This document shows, one piece after another, positions 1 to 10,900 of a stretch of 22,097 nt of DNA. Numbering within the stretch: the stretch's first letter is position 1; each line of letters starts with the position of its first letter. The stretch covers positions 1,076,819-1,098,915 of the forward strand of contig PJRA01000524.1 in the NCBI GenBank assembly GCA_016987375.1. Reading direction: 5' to 3'. The stretch comes from Brachionus koreanus (lineage: Eukaryota; Rotifera; Eurotatoria; Ploima; Brachionidae). Below the pieces are notes generated by a model. It searched no databases and was not told the origin of the DNA. It was given only the letters and a program-made list of their open reading frames with translations. Made by a program: the position numbers and the translations under genes.

Positions 1-647
1 AAATTTTGAAGCACTTTTTTTTTAAATGAATATTTTTAAATTTTACATCTTCTTATCTTATCTACTTATTTTTAATCTTCTTAGTCATAAATTGTGTTCA
101 AAATTTTCAAATTTAAATTTGGATTTAAATTTCTAATTTTTAAAAAAAATATTAATAAAATTAAATTTAAAAAAAATACGAATAAAACAGAAGGCAAAAA
201 TTTTATTCTTTTTTACTCTAAATTTCTTCTAAATCTTTTTAAACAATTAAAAATTGTCTCATTAAATCTTCTTTTGTACATATTTAAATGAAAACTTTGT
301 AGAATTTATATCTATATTTCTTGTTAGTTTTATTTGTTGTCGATCCTGGCTATTAATGATAAACAAAAACAATCAGACAATATTTTAGGATTAAAATATA
401 TAAGCTTTTAATAAGAGAAATTTTGCTACTAGTGTATAATATTAAATAACAGTGCATGTATTGCATAATTTATTAGTTTTAAAAATGTTTATATCAATTT
501 AGAAAAAAAAAACTAACAGGATGACATCATTTGCAATTAAAAGTCATAACTTTAACTTCAACTTTTATTAATTTGCTGCAAAGCAGAAATGAATAATACT
601 TGATAACAGGCTTTGTACATGGATACTTACATAATAAACACGTATAG
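1..647. other. A+T-rich flank, nothing identified
   Basis: Long A and T runs with no coding-like composition, no splice-framed open stretch and no repeat structure that I can support. The 65-codon open frame at 94-291 is Lys/Phe/Asn low complexity and not credible. Confidence 0.6.
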
Positions 648-851
648 CCCTATGGTTTGTGTGTTAGTCATATTGAAGTATGGACGAAGGAACCCATTGG
701 AAACCCCTTTCATCAAAGAATAGGGGACCGATTACGACTAGGTAATAACTGTGCTGCATGTAATCAACTAGATACAATAAGGTGTAAGATCGGAACTGTT
801 GCTCAAAAGGGTACTGAAAAAGGATATGAGCGCCTCCCCATTATCCCCTAG
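648..851 (+). other. G+C-richer island of unknown nature, open for 67 codons
   Basis: Base composition jumps from the A+T-rich background to near-balanced here and falls back just after. The + strand is open from after TAG at 645-647 to TAG at 849-851, with no ATG start; peptides include 'GNPFHQRIGDRLRLG' and 'NNCAACNQLDTIRCKIG'. I do not recognise a family. Inverted pairs are visible: GATTAC with GTAATC (about 731-766), and AGGGGA (near 722) with TCCCCT (near 844). It could be a transposon piece, an exon fragment or a structured RNA; none is established. Confidence 0.3.
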
Positions 852-2028
852 GATAGAAATAGGACAATTTCAATAAATTTTGATATTGATATGGAAAGAT
901 TTTTCTATTCAGCAATTTTACGGCATAGTGAATTTCAGAACACAAAAAAAATACAAAGATTTCTCTGGGTCTAAAATTGTTTAAATAAAATATTTTGAAT
1001 AGCTTTTACGTTTGATCATACAAGCTTTGTATCATATGTATAACATAGTTTAACATTGTTTAAGTTCTGAAATATATAATGCTCTATCATGTTATTCTAG
1101 TCCACTGTACTCTATAGATTTCTATATTTTTTTTTAAATTTTAGAAAATTAAAAGCAATTTAAAAAAAAAATTGGAAATGACTGATAATACAATTGTAAA
1201 TACAAATTGTTAATTAATAAACTGAATTTCAATATGCTAGATATTATGTAAATTAAATATTATTAGTAATTGTGTGTATACGGCTAATTATCTCTATTTA
1301 TGTAAAATTAAATTAACTTGAATAATAATTCAATTTTAAGAAAATTTACTTTTTTTATACAAATTGAATCCTTTTGTGAATTTTTAAAAAAAATTAACTT
1401 TTTTCTTTTTGAACATCGTCAGAGCATGGCGATGTTAATGCATGAATTTAATAATAATAAAAATTTTGATATGATAAATAGATACAAAAAAAAAAGGTAC
1501 CATGTGTATTTTTCACCTTTTTGACTGCCAATTTAATCTATCTTTGGGCACGATTCTGGATTCTGGATTTTCCATATTTTTTATGAAATTATTGCCTCAT
1601 TTAATAAATTAACTGAGATCAGTTAAATTCTAAAGAATCTTATTTTTTCGGCCTCATCAACTTACCAATTTCTCTTTTTTTTTTATTTTTATTAGCATCT
1701 ATTTTTATATCACTATTTTTCAACTTTAAAATTTATTATAATCTTTTTATGAACTTATTACAGTCGGCTGAAAGGAAGGACTAAGTTCAAAATTCTCTTT
1801 AAGAAAAAAATATTTTCAATATTTCTATATTTTCTATTTTCCAAACAAAATTAAAATATAGCCCTAACAAGAAGAATGATAGAATTACAAGATAATGAGT
1901 TAAATTTAAGACCAATTCAACAATGTGAATCTGAACTAAATAATCGAAAAAGTTTTCAAGTAATTAAACAAAAGAAAAACTGTGTAATTGCTGAACCTTT
2001 CGGAATTGAAAACAAAGTTATCAAATGG
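852..2028. other. A+T-rich stretch, no gene identified
   Basis: Mostly low-complexity A+T sequence. A 68-codon frame (1318-1524) is composition-driven. A 63-codon plus-strand frame (1876-2067) has more ordinary residues but overlaps the end of the better-supported minus-strand segment at 2029-2205, and I cannot assign it. Confidence 0.45.
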
Positions 2029-2205
2029 TTAAATAAAATACAGCATGGTTATATAAGAGGCCGTTAGAAAAATAAGCTGACACAAAAGAAGAGTACCGTT
2101 GTAATAAACAAAAGAAACGAGTCCCGCAATGCAAAGTCCAAAAGTTATACTTGCAACATTGGCCGAATTGACTAAATTTCCCAACTGATAAACAGTAACA
2201 ATTAC
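2029..2205 (-). CDS. Putative terminal exon or fragment of a multi-pass membrane protein
   Basis: On the minus strand a pyrimidine-rich tract ending CTTAG (AG at 2207-2206) leads into 58 open codons to TAA at 2031-2029. The peptide is strongly hydrophobic in two blocks, 'NVASITFGLCIAGLVSFVYY' and 'TLLLCQLIFLTASYITMLYF', as expected for two transmembrane helices, and base composition is less A+T-rich than the surroundings. The first block loosely recalls the 'TNLADFTAGLLTIVV' region of SLC26 anion transporters, but this is a weak resemblance by eye. A donor such as the GT after TATTACAACG could end the exon earlier. No neighbouring exon was found, so it may be a gene continuing beyond the window or a fossil fragment. 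Confidence 0.35.
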   Translation of the reverse strand, partial: VIVTVYQLGNLVNSANVASITFGLCIAGLVSFVYYNGTLLLCQLIFLTASYITMLYFI

Positions 2206-2353
2206 CTAAGAAAAACAGGAAAAAAAAATTATTATTTATATTTAAAAAAAAAATATAAAGACAAGAATTTAGATTAATTAAGTCATAAATAATTAAATTA
2301 AATTAAAATTTAACTTAAAAAAATTAAACACATTTTTCAAAAATATTATAAAG

Positions 2354-2575
2354 TAGAGTGTTTTTTAAGCGTTTTTAGGTGTTTTTTTATTTGTTTTTTG
2401 AGCGTTTTAAGATTTTTTTTTTATTCTCTTCGATTGTTTTTATAAAGATTTAATTATCAAAAAATATTTTAATTATTATTTTAAAATTAATACTAAATAT
2501 TAAAACAATTAATTTGATTATTTAAAATCATTACTGAAAAATAAAAACGTAAAAAACGGTTTAAAAAACACTCTA
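2354..2575. mobile_element. 222-bp MITE-like element with 15-bp perfect terminal inverted repeats
   Basis: The left end TAGAGTGTTTTTTAA (2354-2368) is the exact reverse complement of the right end TTAAAAAACACTCTA (2561-2575), and similarity continues inward with repeated GCGTTTTT / ACGTTTTT blocks. The outermost TA on each side could be a duplicated TA target, as made by Tc1/mariner-type transposases. The interior is A+T-rich with no ORF, so the element would be non-autonomous. Confidence 0.65.
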
Positions 2576-4833
2576 ATTAAAATATTTTGTTTTGATTATT
2601 AATATTGTTTTATGCTCGTATTTTTGGTCCAAAAACGCTCACATTTCAGATGCAAAAAAACAAAGCGAATACGCCGTTTTAACAGTGTTTTTTGCCTGTT
2701 TTTGTTACCTCGGGTTCTTTTAAAATCGAAAATAATTATTAATTAAAAAAGAAAAAGTATATTTTGATTATTTTTTTTTAAATTCTTAAAATAGAAAATA
2801 TTTGAACATATGCATTAAATAAATAAGAAATTTTTAGATTCAAAATTAATACTCAAATTTTCTTTTCTTTTCTTTATTATTTAGTTAATAGAAGCAGCAA
2901 ATAATAAAATATTACTAATTGTAAAATAAGATTTTTGTTCATTTTATGCTAGTTTCTTAAAAATAAAATCAAAATTTAAAATGAAGCGATTATTTAATTA
3001 ATTATTTTTTCAATTTTACAATTTGAATTTAGATTAGAAATTTTTGAGCAAAATTATGAATATCCTACCATTTTTTTGTTTGCTTTGTGAATATTTTTGA
3101 AAGCCGCTGACAAAAAGTGATTAATTTATCATTTTACAATCTTAAAGTTAAATTAAGAAAAAAAAAAAACAACTCTAAATACCAGTATTATTTGAAATAA
3201 AGTTATTTTGATCTAAAAATAATCTAGAAATTAATAAATCGCTATGATAAAAAAAAGACGGATCTTTGCCGCAAAATTCCTCACTTTTCCCTCAAACTAA
3301 CAAACAAAAACAAATAAAAAATATCAAAATTCTGATATTTACAAATTAAATCAGGCCTTAAAAATTTCGATGTTTTTATTATTTCCAAAAGATATGCGCA
3401 CATCTTATGAATCCAATTAATTAGTTAGATTTTGAGCAAACTTTTGTATTTATAATTATTGATCTGAAATGCCCAACAGCAATTACAAGAAAAACAAAAA
3501 TATGACCGAAATTTGCGCCTATCTTTACAATCAAACATTGATATCATTTTGAACAATCTCTCCAGATCAAATTGGGCACAAATTGAATCTCTCAATTAAT
3601 CAGTTTTTTTATTTGTTGTTGTTGTTTTGTTTAACAAATGAGCCAGTCTCTTAGTCTTAGATTTTTTTAATGATTTTTTATTTTATCGACACAAAATCGA
3701 TTTTAGTTTAAAATGAAAAAGTAAAAAAGTTTATATCAATTTAATAAGCAGCAGTGTTCTCAACATGCAAAGCTTTTCAAATAAATATTTATAAATAATT
3801 CTAGGATCTTAGCTTTATTAGATCTAGCAAGGCCAAATTTAAGAGCTAAACCAGAGCTTTAATTTAAAACTCCTATTTTCACTAATAGAGAATAGGGCAT
3901 ATTTGCCCAAGCTCTAATTTAAATTATGAATATGAAATTTTGAAATTTCAAACTGACCACACGAGCAATGCAAAATAAGGTCGAATGAAACTTAATATTT
4001 ATTCAGTTGTCTTTTAAAAACAAGTTTTAGAAAAAAAAAATTCCTTCGTTATTTTAGCCTAATTGGCTCATCATATCAATAAATTTGGTCACAACATTAA
4101 TTAATAAAATAAGAAAAAAATTCTCATGTTTTAATTATTTTTTATTTATTTAATAAAATAACAGTAGAGTATATTATGATAATTGAGTTCAAGATAGAAG
4201 CCTTTTGTGCACAAAACTGGCTACAATTTCCGTAGACTCAAAGTCAAATAAATTCAAGGAGAAACAATATTAATAAACAACTGGTATGCGATTCATGACT
4301 AAAATAATAAGACCACTTGTCAACTTTGTTATATTTTTGCAAAAATATCAAATTACCTTTTCTTTTATTTTAAAGTTTTGCCTATTTCCAGATCATAAAT
4401 ATTTTACTTTTTAATCTTTCTGAAAAATGAAGGTATCATGCTCAAAATTTAAATGAATAGGAGCGATACGTGAAGGCTTGTTTGAATGAGTGAATGAATG
4501 AGATAAGCGCATTATGAGAAGGGTATGTCAACGAGTCGTGATAGTTTTAATCAAAAACTCTTGAATACAGTTAGCATTTGTTTATCCTATAGACAATAGT
4601 GATAAGAAAATGGAATAAATTAATTCTGCTAAAAGCTCAAGTTCGATAGTTCATTGAGAAAAAATCAATTTTTTTATTTATCGATCGGTTATGAAGAATT
4701 TATAATTTTTATCAAGTTAGCCTGTGAATATTTAATTTATTCGAATCAATAAATCAAATCGTTCAAGCATGCACGCTCACGATAATGTCTTTAATTTTGA
4801 ATTGTGAGTGTGTGCCGAAAACTAAACTAAACT
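2576..4833. other. Upstream region and 5' flank of FMNL; no promoter resolved
   Basis: A+T-rich non-coding sequence upstream of the FMNL start codon. It contains a short TTTTC repeat near 2859-2873, a TTG-rich run near 3612-3630 and an untagged open minus-strand stretch near 3440-3600 that I could not assign. I see no convincing TATA box, initiator or transcription start; the 5' UTR must end at 4833 but its start is unknown. Confidence 0.5.
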
Positions 4834-4901
4834 ATGGCCGACTCTAGGTTCATTGTAGACTTTGACAAAAGCACATCGTACGCCACAAGAATAGAATCAA
4901 G
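4834..4901 (+). CDS. FMNL: FMNL exon 1 (start codon, residues 1-22)
   Basis: ATG at 4834 has A at -3 and G at +4, and an in-frame TAA lies at 4828-4830, so no longer N-terminus is possible in this exon. It encodes 22 residues beginning [10 protein letters not shown] and ends in AG just before a strong GTAAGT donor at 4902. The two leftover bases join the C at 11150 to make a Ser codon and enter exon 2 in frame, which is the main reason for linking it across a 6.2-kb intron. Residue 2 is Ala, not Gly, so this isoform lacks the N-myristoylation signal of vertebrate FMNLs. An alternative first exon elsewhere cannot be excluded. Confidence 0.72.
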
Positions 4902-7900
4902 GTAAGTAACAATATATTTATTGAAATCCCAGTTAAGCAAATTATTTTAATCACCAAAACAATTCAAATTTTGGTCCCAATCATTCAATTTTTTTGTTTT
5001 CAAATTGCTTCGTAAAATCAAAACAGATTTTTATTCAAGTCATTAAAGTTAATTTAAAGTGAGTGTAATGAGTCGAATTTGAATAAGTATTTTTTCTTCT
5101 TTATTTAAAATATTTTGAATTTTAAGTGCACTAATAAAAAAAAAATTTATTAAATTTTTTTTTAAACAAAAATGCCTCTTTCTGCTTATAGAGAAAATTC
5201 TTGTTATTAACTAGATATGGCATTATTGGCATAAGGTCAATTATCATTTTTTTAAATCTTAGAAAAACAATCATAATTTAAGAATAAAGTCATTTGTTAA
5301 GTAGCTTTTCAACATTTGAAAATTAGTACTCATTTTTTAGATTAGTCATAGATAGATAAAAAATCAAATAGAAAAAGTGGTACACTTAATTTGAGAAAAA
5401 AAATGATTCCAAGTTTAGAAATTTTTTACTCTTTATTATTCAAAATGGCCGCCTTTGGCTCTTTATGGCATCGATTCAATCAAATTTTATCCCTAGACAA
5501 TCAAAATCTTTGACCATTGATTGTGCCAAGTCTCTTTTAAGCATTCAATTTTGGTTATTTTTATGTCAAACATTTTGGCTTCTTTAGATGAGGCTTCCAG
5601 ACAAAAGCTTCATATTCACTCAAATGAAGCTTGATATAACCTTTTTTCGAAAATTTTAACCATCTCTTCAGCATTCCCAATATTCTATTTCTTTTTAAAA
5701 TCGCTTGATTGATGTGGTCTCCAAATTTTAATCTACAATTCATAAACACATCTAGGTCCATAAATCAAACTGGTGAATTTTGAATGGTTTGTAGGTTTTT
5801 CAAGTTGGTTTCTTGAAAACGAATTAAGACAAAGGAAGGAGTAGTCTAAAATAGACCTTATTAACGATTTAAAAAGATAGCCCAATGTTTTGGGAATTAG
5901 CCCACATTTTTTATCTGAGAGATATTTTATTAAATTTAGAGTATTTAATTTGTCATAGGAGAAAATGAAAGACTCGGATCAAAAAGTGATTTCCAAGAAT
6001 TTTACTTTTATTTTTAAGTTAAGATTTTTTCCATAAATTTCATCTTCCATTTACATAGTCATTTTTCTAGTTTGCTAATGTACTTTTTCATATTATTTTC
6101 AAAGTCATATGCAAAAAGAAGAGAGCTTTGACTGTTTGTATTGTTTCTTCTCGAAATATCACTTATGAAATTACTGGACAAGATTGGACTAATAACAGGC
6201 CTATGTGGTACCTCTGCTGATATTGTATATTGATCACTTAGTTTACTTTACTCTAAATGAAATTGTTCGAAGAAATTATCTGATCCAATATATTAGATAA
6301 GGCGGCAAGTTGACAAATAAAATCATCGTGCTATACTTTGTCAAAAGCTTCACATATATTCTATTTATGCATTTCTTATTTGTAGTTAGTCAATTGACTT
6401 CTATTAGATAAGCTATTTAATTTGTGTTTTTGCTTTTTGCACTAAAATTCATATTTTTGTGCATTTTGCAGACATTTAGCAGAATTTAACAGAAGCCGTT
6501 TTTAGGTGATACAGAACTTGTTTCATCTGATACAATTTACAGAAAATTTATTAGAGATTTTATATTTTTGTTGAGCTTAAATTTAAACTGTCTTAAAAAG
6601 ACAGTTTTTAATCAATCCTTTAATTATATACTTTTAACTATTCGTAACATAAATTGAAAGTTTATGTCCAAGTGGTATAAAAGATTTGTTAAAAATTTTA
6701 AAAAGAAAATCTTTTTGAAAAATTTAAATCTCTATTTTTTGGCTATGATTTTATTAAAATGCTCTTTTCAGTTATTTGAGATCAAAAATAAGACAACTGA
6801 AATATATTCAATAAAAGCCAAAAAATTGAAAAACGTTTTTTAACTATAATAATCTTTGAAAGCTTTTATTGATTATTGAAATTTATTAGAAAAAAAAATT
6901 CAATTTCAATAATCAAATTTAAAAGATCTAATTAAGGAAATATTGAATTTATTTTTTATTCAATCAATTGTATAAATAGATTTAGAAAACAATTCTAGTC
7001 TGATATTTCATTTAAAGAAAATTTTTTTATCCATATCATCAGCATACTTCTCATATTTATTTTTTACAACATTTGAAAGATCATTAATAAATATCAAAAA
7101 AAGAAGCGACCCTAAGACCGACCCTTGTGGTATTCCACTAGTGACTTCCAACCATTTAGACATTGATGAACATAAAAAAAACTCTCTGCTTTCTATTAGA
7201 AAGAAAATCTACTAACCAGTCAACTGTTTATCCAGTAAAACCATAAGCTTTTAGTTTAAAAATTAACAATCTGTGTGAAACTCTGTCAAAAGCTTTCGAA
7301 AAATCGGTGTAGATTGTAAATATTAATTCAAATTGTATCAATAAAGAATTTTTTTTCCAAAACTGATTATTTATATGCCTTTAAATAATTAATAGATAGC
7401 TACTTATTAGTCAACGATCAGCAGGCACCCATGCTTACTTTGCTCCAAAGACAATTAGAAATTTTAATTAAAAAAAGGATGTACATGCTTTTACAAACTT
7501 TTAAATTAAAAAGAAGCAGTGGTTTCGAAGAATTAATGATCTACAAAATGTTTTATAAATAAATTGAATGTTCAGCGTGTTTCAACTTTAGTTAAAGTCA
7601 TAGTTTATTCTTACTAATACTACTATCACATTCAAGTTAATTCACTGTAAATTAATCAGTATCAAATACTATTGAAAAAAATTTGCTAATATCTGAAAGT
7701 TGTATTAGCAAAATTTCTTTTAGATAGCTAAACTAATCCGCATTTTAAGCCTTTTTATTTTGTTTAACTTGTTTGGTAGTTTTGTAACAATTTTATTTGA
7801 TCAAATCAACTTAATCTCTCTTTCTTTATGTCTGTTCTAATAAATCAAATATTTGGTTTAAATTTTAGGTAAATAAGGAAAGTTTTTGTTTTCAAATTTA

Positions 7901-10900
7901 GATAAAAGCTAATTTTATATGAGGCTAGCATAGCAGCGTTCAAATATAGACTAAAATTAATTAGATTTAAAAAAAAAAACGAGGGTATTGTGCATTAAAG
8001 TATTTGTTTAAATTAAAAAAAAATAATGTTGACTTTAGGCATTATTATATGACTTTAGTAAACGGGCTTTTTTCATTAAGCTCGGTTTAAGCGGCTTATA
8101 ATCAACGTTCAAAGCAATTATTGAAACTGTTTGATAATAGTTTGTCATAAAATAAATAGCTAATGTGCTAGAACTCGTTTGACTTGCAATAAAAAAAAAA
8201 GATTACTCTTTTCCTAAAATATTTATCTAGAAAATTTAAATATTTTTATTTTTTGTTTGGAATAATTTAAATTAATGTTTTAGATATTGACAGTTTTTCT
8301 AAAATTTGTGTAATATCTTATTACTAAGTGTGCATGCCTTTTTAAAGTGTAGATTTTAAGGCTCACATTGACTATTAAGAGGAAAATTCTCTAATAATAA
8401 AAAATCAAAATATTAGCTTTTTATTTTAAACTAATCCTAATCGAAAAATATTTAAAACTCTTTTCTATGCTCGCTTGGACTATTCACTATTCACTAAATT
8501 AAGGCTAATTTGATAATCTATTATATGAAAAAATCGGAACACTGGATCAAAAAACTATTTTTTTTTTTGGTAATCTTTGCTTTAAAATTTTTAATTAACT
8601 TTATTCAATAAAAAAAATCATAATGAGAATTTTAATTTTTTTAGGAAAAATTTTCTTAGCGTCTTGAAAAAAATTTTTTTTTTTTGTCAGTAACAAACAA
8701 ACAGTAAAAGACATTTTAAAGAAAATTAATTTCTCTTATATTATTAATTTTTAAAATATAGAGAGCTTAGTTTTGTTGTTGTTGTTGTTGTTGTTGTTTG
8801 GGTTTTAAATTTTGCTAAAGACTAATTTAGATTAAGATTCGAATATCTTTTATTCAAGAGTGGCAACAACCGGTTAACAAAACAGATTAAGAGCGTGCAC
8901 AATAGTCACTCGAGAAAAATAAATTTTTTTTTTAATTCAAATATTTGTTTGCTCGAATAAAAATTCGATCAAATGAATGGGTTGAAATAGGGCTTCATAA
9001 AATTACTCATAGTCTCTAAATGTCAGTTAAGTTAAAAAATCCAATTAAACTATCATATGATGATATCTTTTTATTTAAATTTTTTTCAAGAGATAAAATT
9101 GAGCATAAATTTCATAACTTGTTCTAGTGATATTTATCACTTGTATCACTCTTCCGTATCGGTTTCAAGCCAAACTGGGTCATAGCTAAATAACAATTTA
9201 TGGCTTTAATAGATAAAACGGACACCAATTATTTAACCATTTTTCTTTTTTTCTTTTTATTAATAAAAAATTATGCTAAACTAGAATGTAATTTTTTAGA
9301 ATTAAATTTCAAAATTTCTAGAATAAAAAAAATCGATTTTTAAACTATCAAACACTGGGATTTATTTTTTTTTGGAAAAAATAAAATATTTAAAATTTTT
9401 TATATTTTTACAAAATTTGGTATTTTCTAGCAGTGATTAATAAATTTTTAGACAAATTTATCTAAGCTTTTTCTTCATCTAAAAAATCTTGTTGCTAATG
9501 TTGAAAATTATTAATATTAAACTTGTGATTAATAATTTTGAGTAAATATTGGCTTATGTAACTAATATATAAATAAGTTTATGTCATAAATGATAAGACA
9601 TTTCTAGAATAACCCAACAAAAAAAAATGAAATTTAAACAAACTTTTTAGAATAAGAGATAAATGGTTTTTCTTATCTTAAATAAAGCACATTGAATGAT
9701 ATATATTTGACTAGACATTGAAGAGTGTCAAGATTGAGGAGTGAACCAGTGATGCTGATTTTACAAGAATTTTATTTTTTTTTTCTAAAAGATTCAAACT
9801 GATTACTTTAAAAAATTTTTTTTTCATCTCAGGTAAAATCAAATCTCACCTTTTTATTTAATTTATTTTTCTAATTTTACTAGTTGATTTTCAAAGCTAA
9901 TTCGAGAAATTTTTATGTTAAATTAAAATGAAAAAGAAAGCTTGTTAGAATTTGTTTATTTGTTTTAAGTGACTAGACGAAATCTAAGGCATTTGAGGCG
10001 TTCTAGTGCCGCATCTAAGTGCTTATCTCTAATTGTTTTAAAAGCTCTGACAGCGGAGTTAACAAGACTTTGAAGGGCTCTAAAAATAAGAAATTTTCTA
10101 TTTTTAATTTTAAAATTAAATTCGACTTGGAACACTTTTTTTCTAAATTAAATGTTAATTTTATTAAAAATCAAATTTTTTTTTTTTTCCAAGTTTTAAG
10201 ATTTGCATGAAAAAATGGCCAGATAAGAATTTTAAAGTGAAGTGTGGCTTGGCGCTAGTTTAAAAAATTTAATTAATTAAAAATAATTTTTTTTTTTGTA
10301 CTCCTGGTTAGGTTAATTAAAACAAAACGCCCTAGTAGATATTAAACAATAGCTAATTGCATAACGTAAATTAAATATAAAATCTATGCAGCCATTTCAA
10401 ATACAAAATTCGCAATTAAATTTGTTGAGTGAAGTTGTTCGATAAGAGTCAAGTTAAGCAAATTTTTCGACAAATTGAAAAAATTAAAATTTCAAATCAT
10501 TTAGTTTGAAAAAAAAAAAAAAAGAAAAAGAAAAAAAGCTAACTACAATATTTGCCAAACATAATTTAATTTAAGCATAAAAGAAACAAAAAATAAAATA
10601 AAATAAACAAATTTCTAATACATATGTGTTTTTTTTTTTATTAATTTATAATTTTTAAAATTTTGAATTGGAAAAAAAAATATATTCAGAGAGAGAGAGA
10701 GACAAAGGGTGCTGGGCATTCATGTTATTTGCTAATGCCAAATATTTAGAATACTTTAGTCTATTTGTTTACAAGCAAAAATTTTAATTAATTAAGATTT
10801 AATTTTAGAACTATATCTCGATTGATTTGTACATAGATAAGGATTTAAGAGCTTAGCAAACTTTTAGAAAATAAAAAAAAAAAAAAAGAAAAAAAGAAGA

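Noticed and set aside
94..291. 65-codon plus-strand ORF
   Set aside because: Almost only Lys, Phe, Asn, Ile and Leu, as expected from random A+T-rich DNA; no start, splice or family support.
620..628. ATACTTAC resembling the 5' end of U1 snRNA
   Set aside because: Only eight bases agree; the following sequence does not match U1.
648..851. Minus-strand reading of the island with TGA read as Trp (mitochondrial insertion)
   Set aside because: The frame has no TAA or TAG and gives a hydrophobic-looking peptide, but it matches none of the mitochondrial proteins I can recall and needs five TGA readings in a short stretch.
1318..1524. 68-codon plus-strand ORF
   Set aside because: Composition follows the A+T background and it is interrupted by homopolymer-encoded Lys/Phe runs; no recognisable motif.
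1876..2067. 63-codon plus-strand ORF beginning MIELQDNELN
   Set aside because: Composition is more ordinary, but its 3' end overlaps antisense to the hydrophobic minus-strand segment, and I see no family similarity; left unassigned.
3440..3600. Open minus-strand stretch containing 'LERLFKMISMFDCKDRRKF'
   Set aside because: Somewhat protein-like, but Cys/Phe-rich afterwards, with no clear acceptor or donor and no similarity; too weak to annotate.
9110..9240. Minus-strand phrase near 9170 resembling an LTR integrase tail
   Set aside because: Only about a dozen residues between stops; too short to distinguish from chance.
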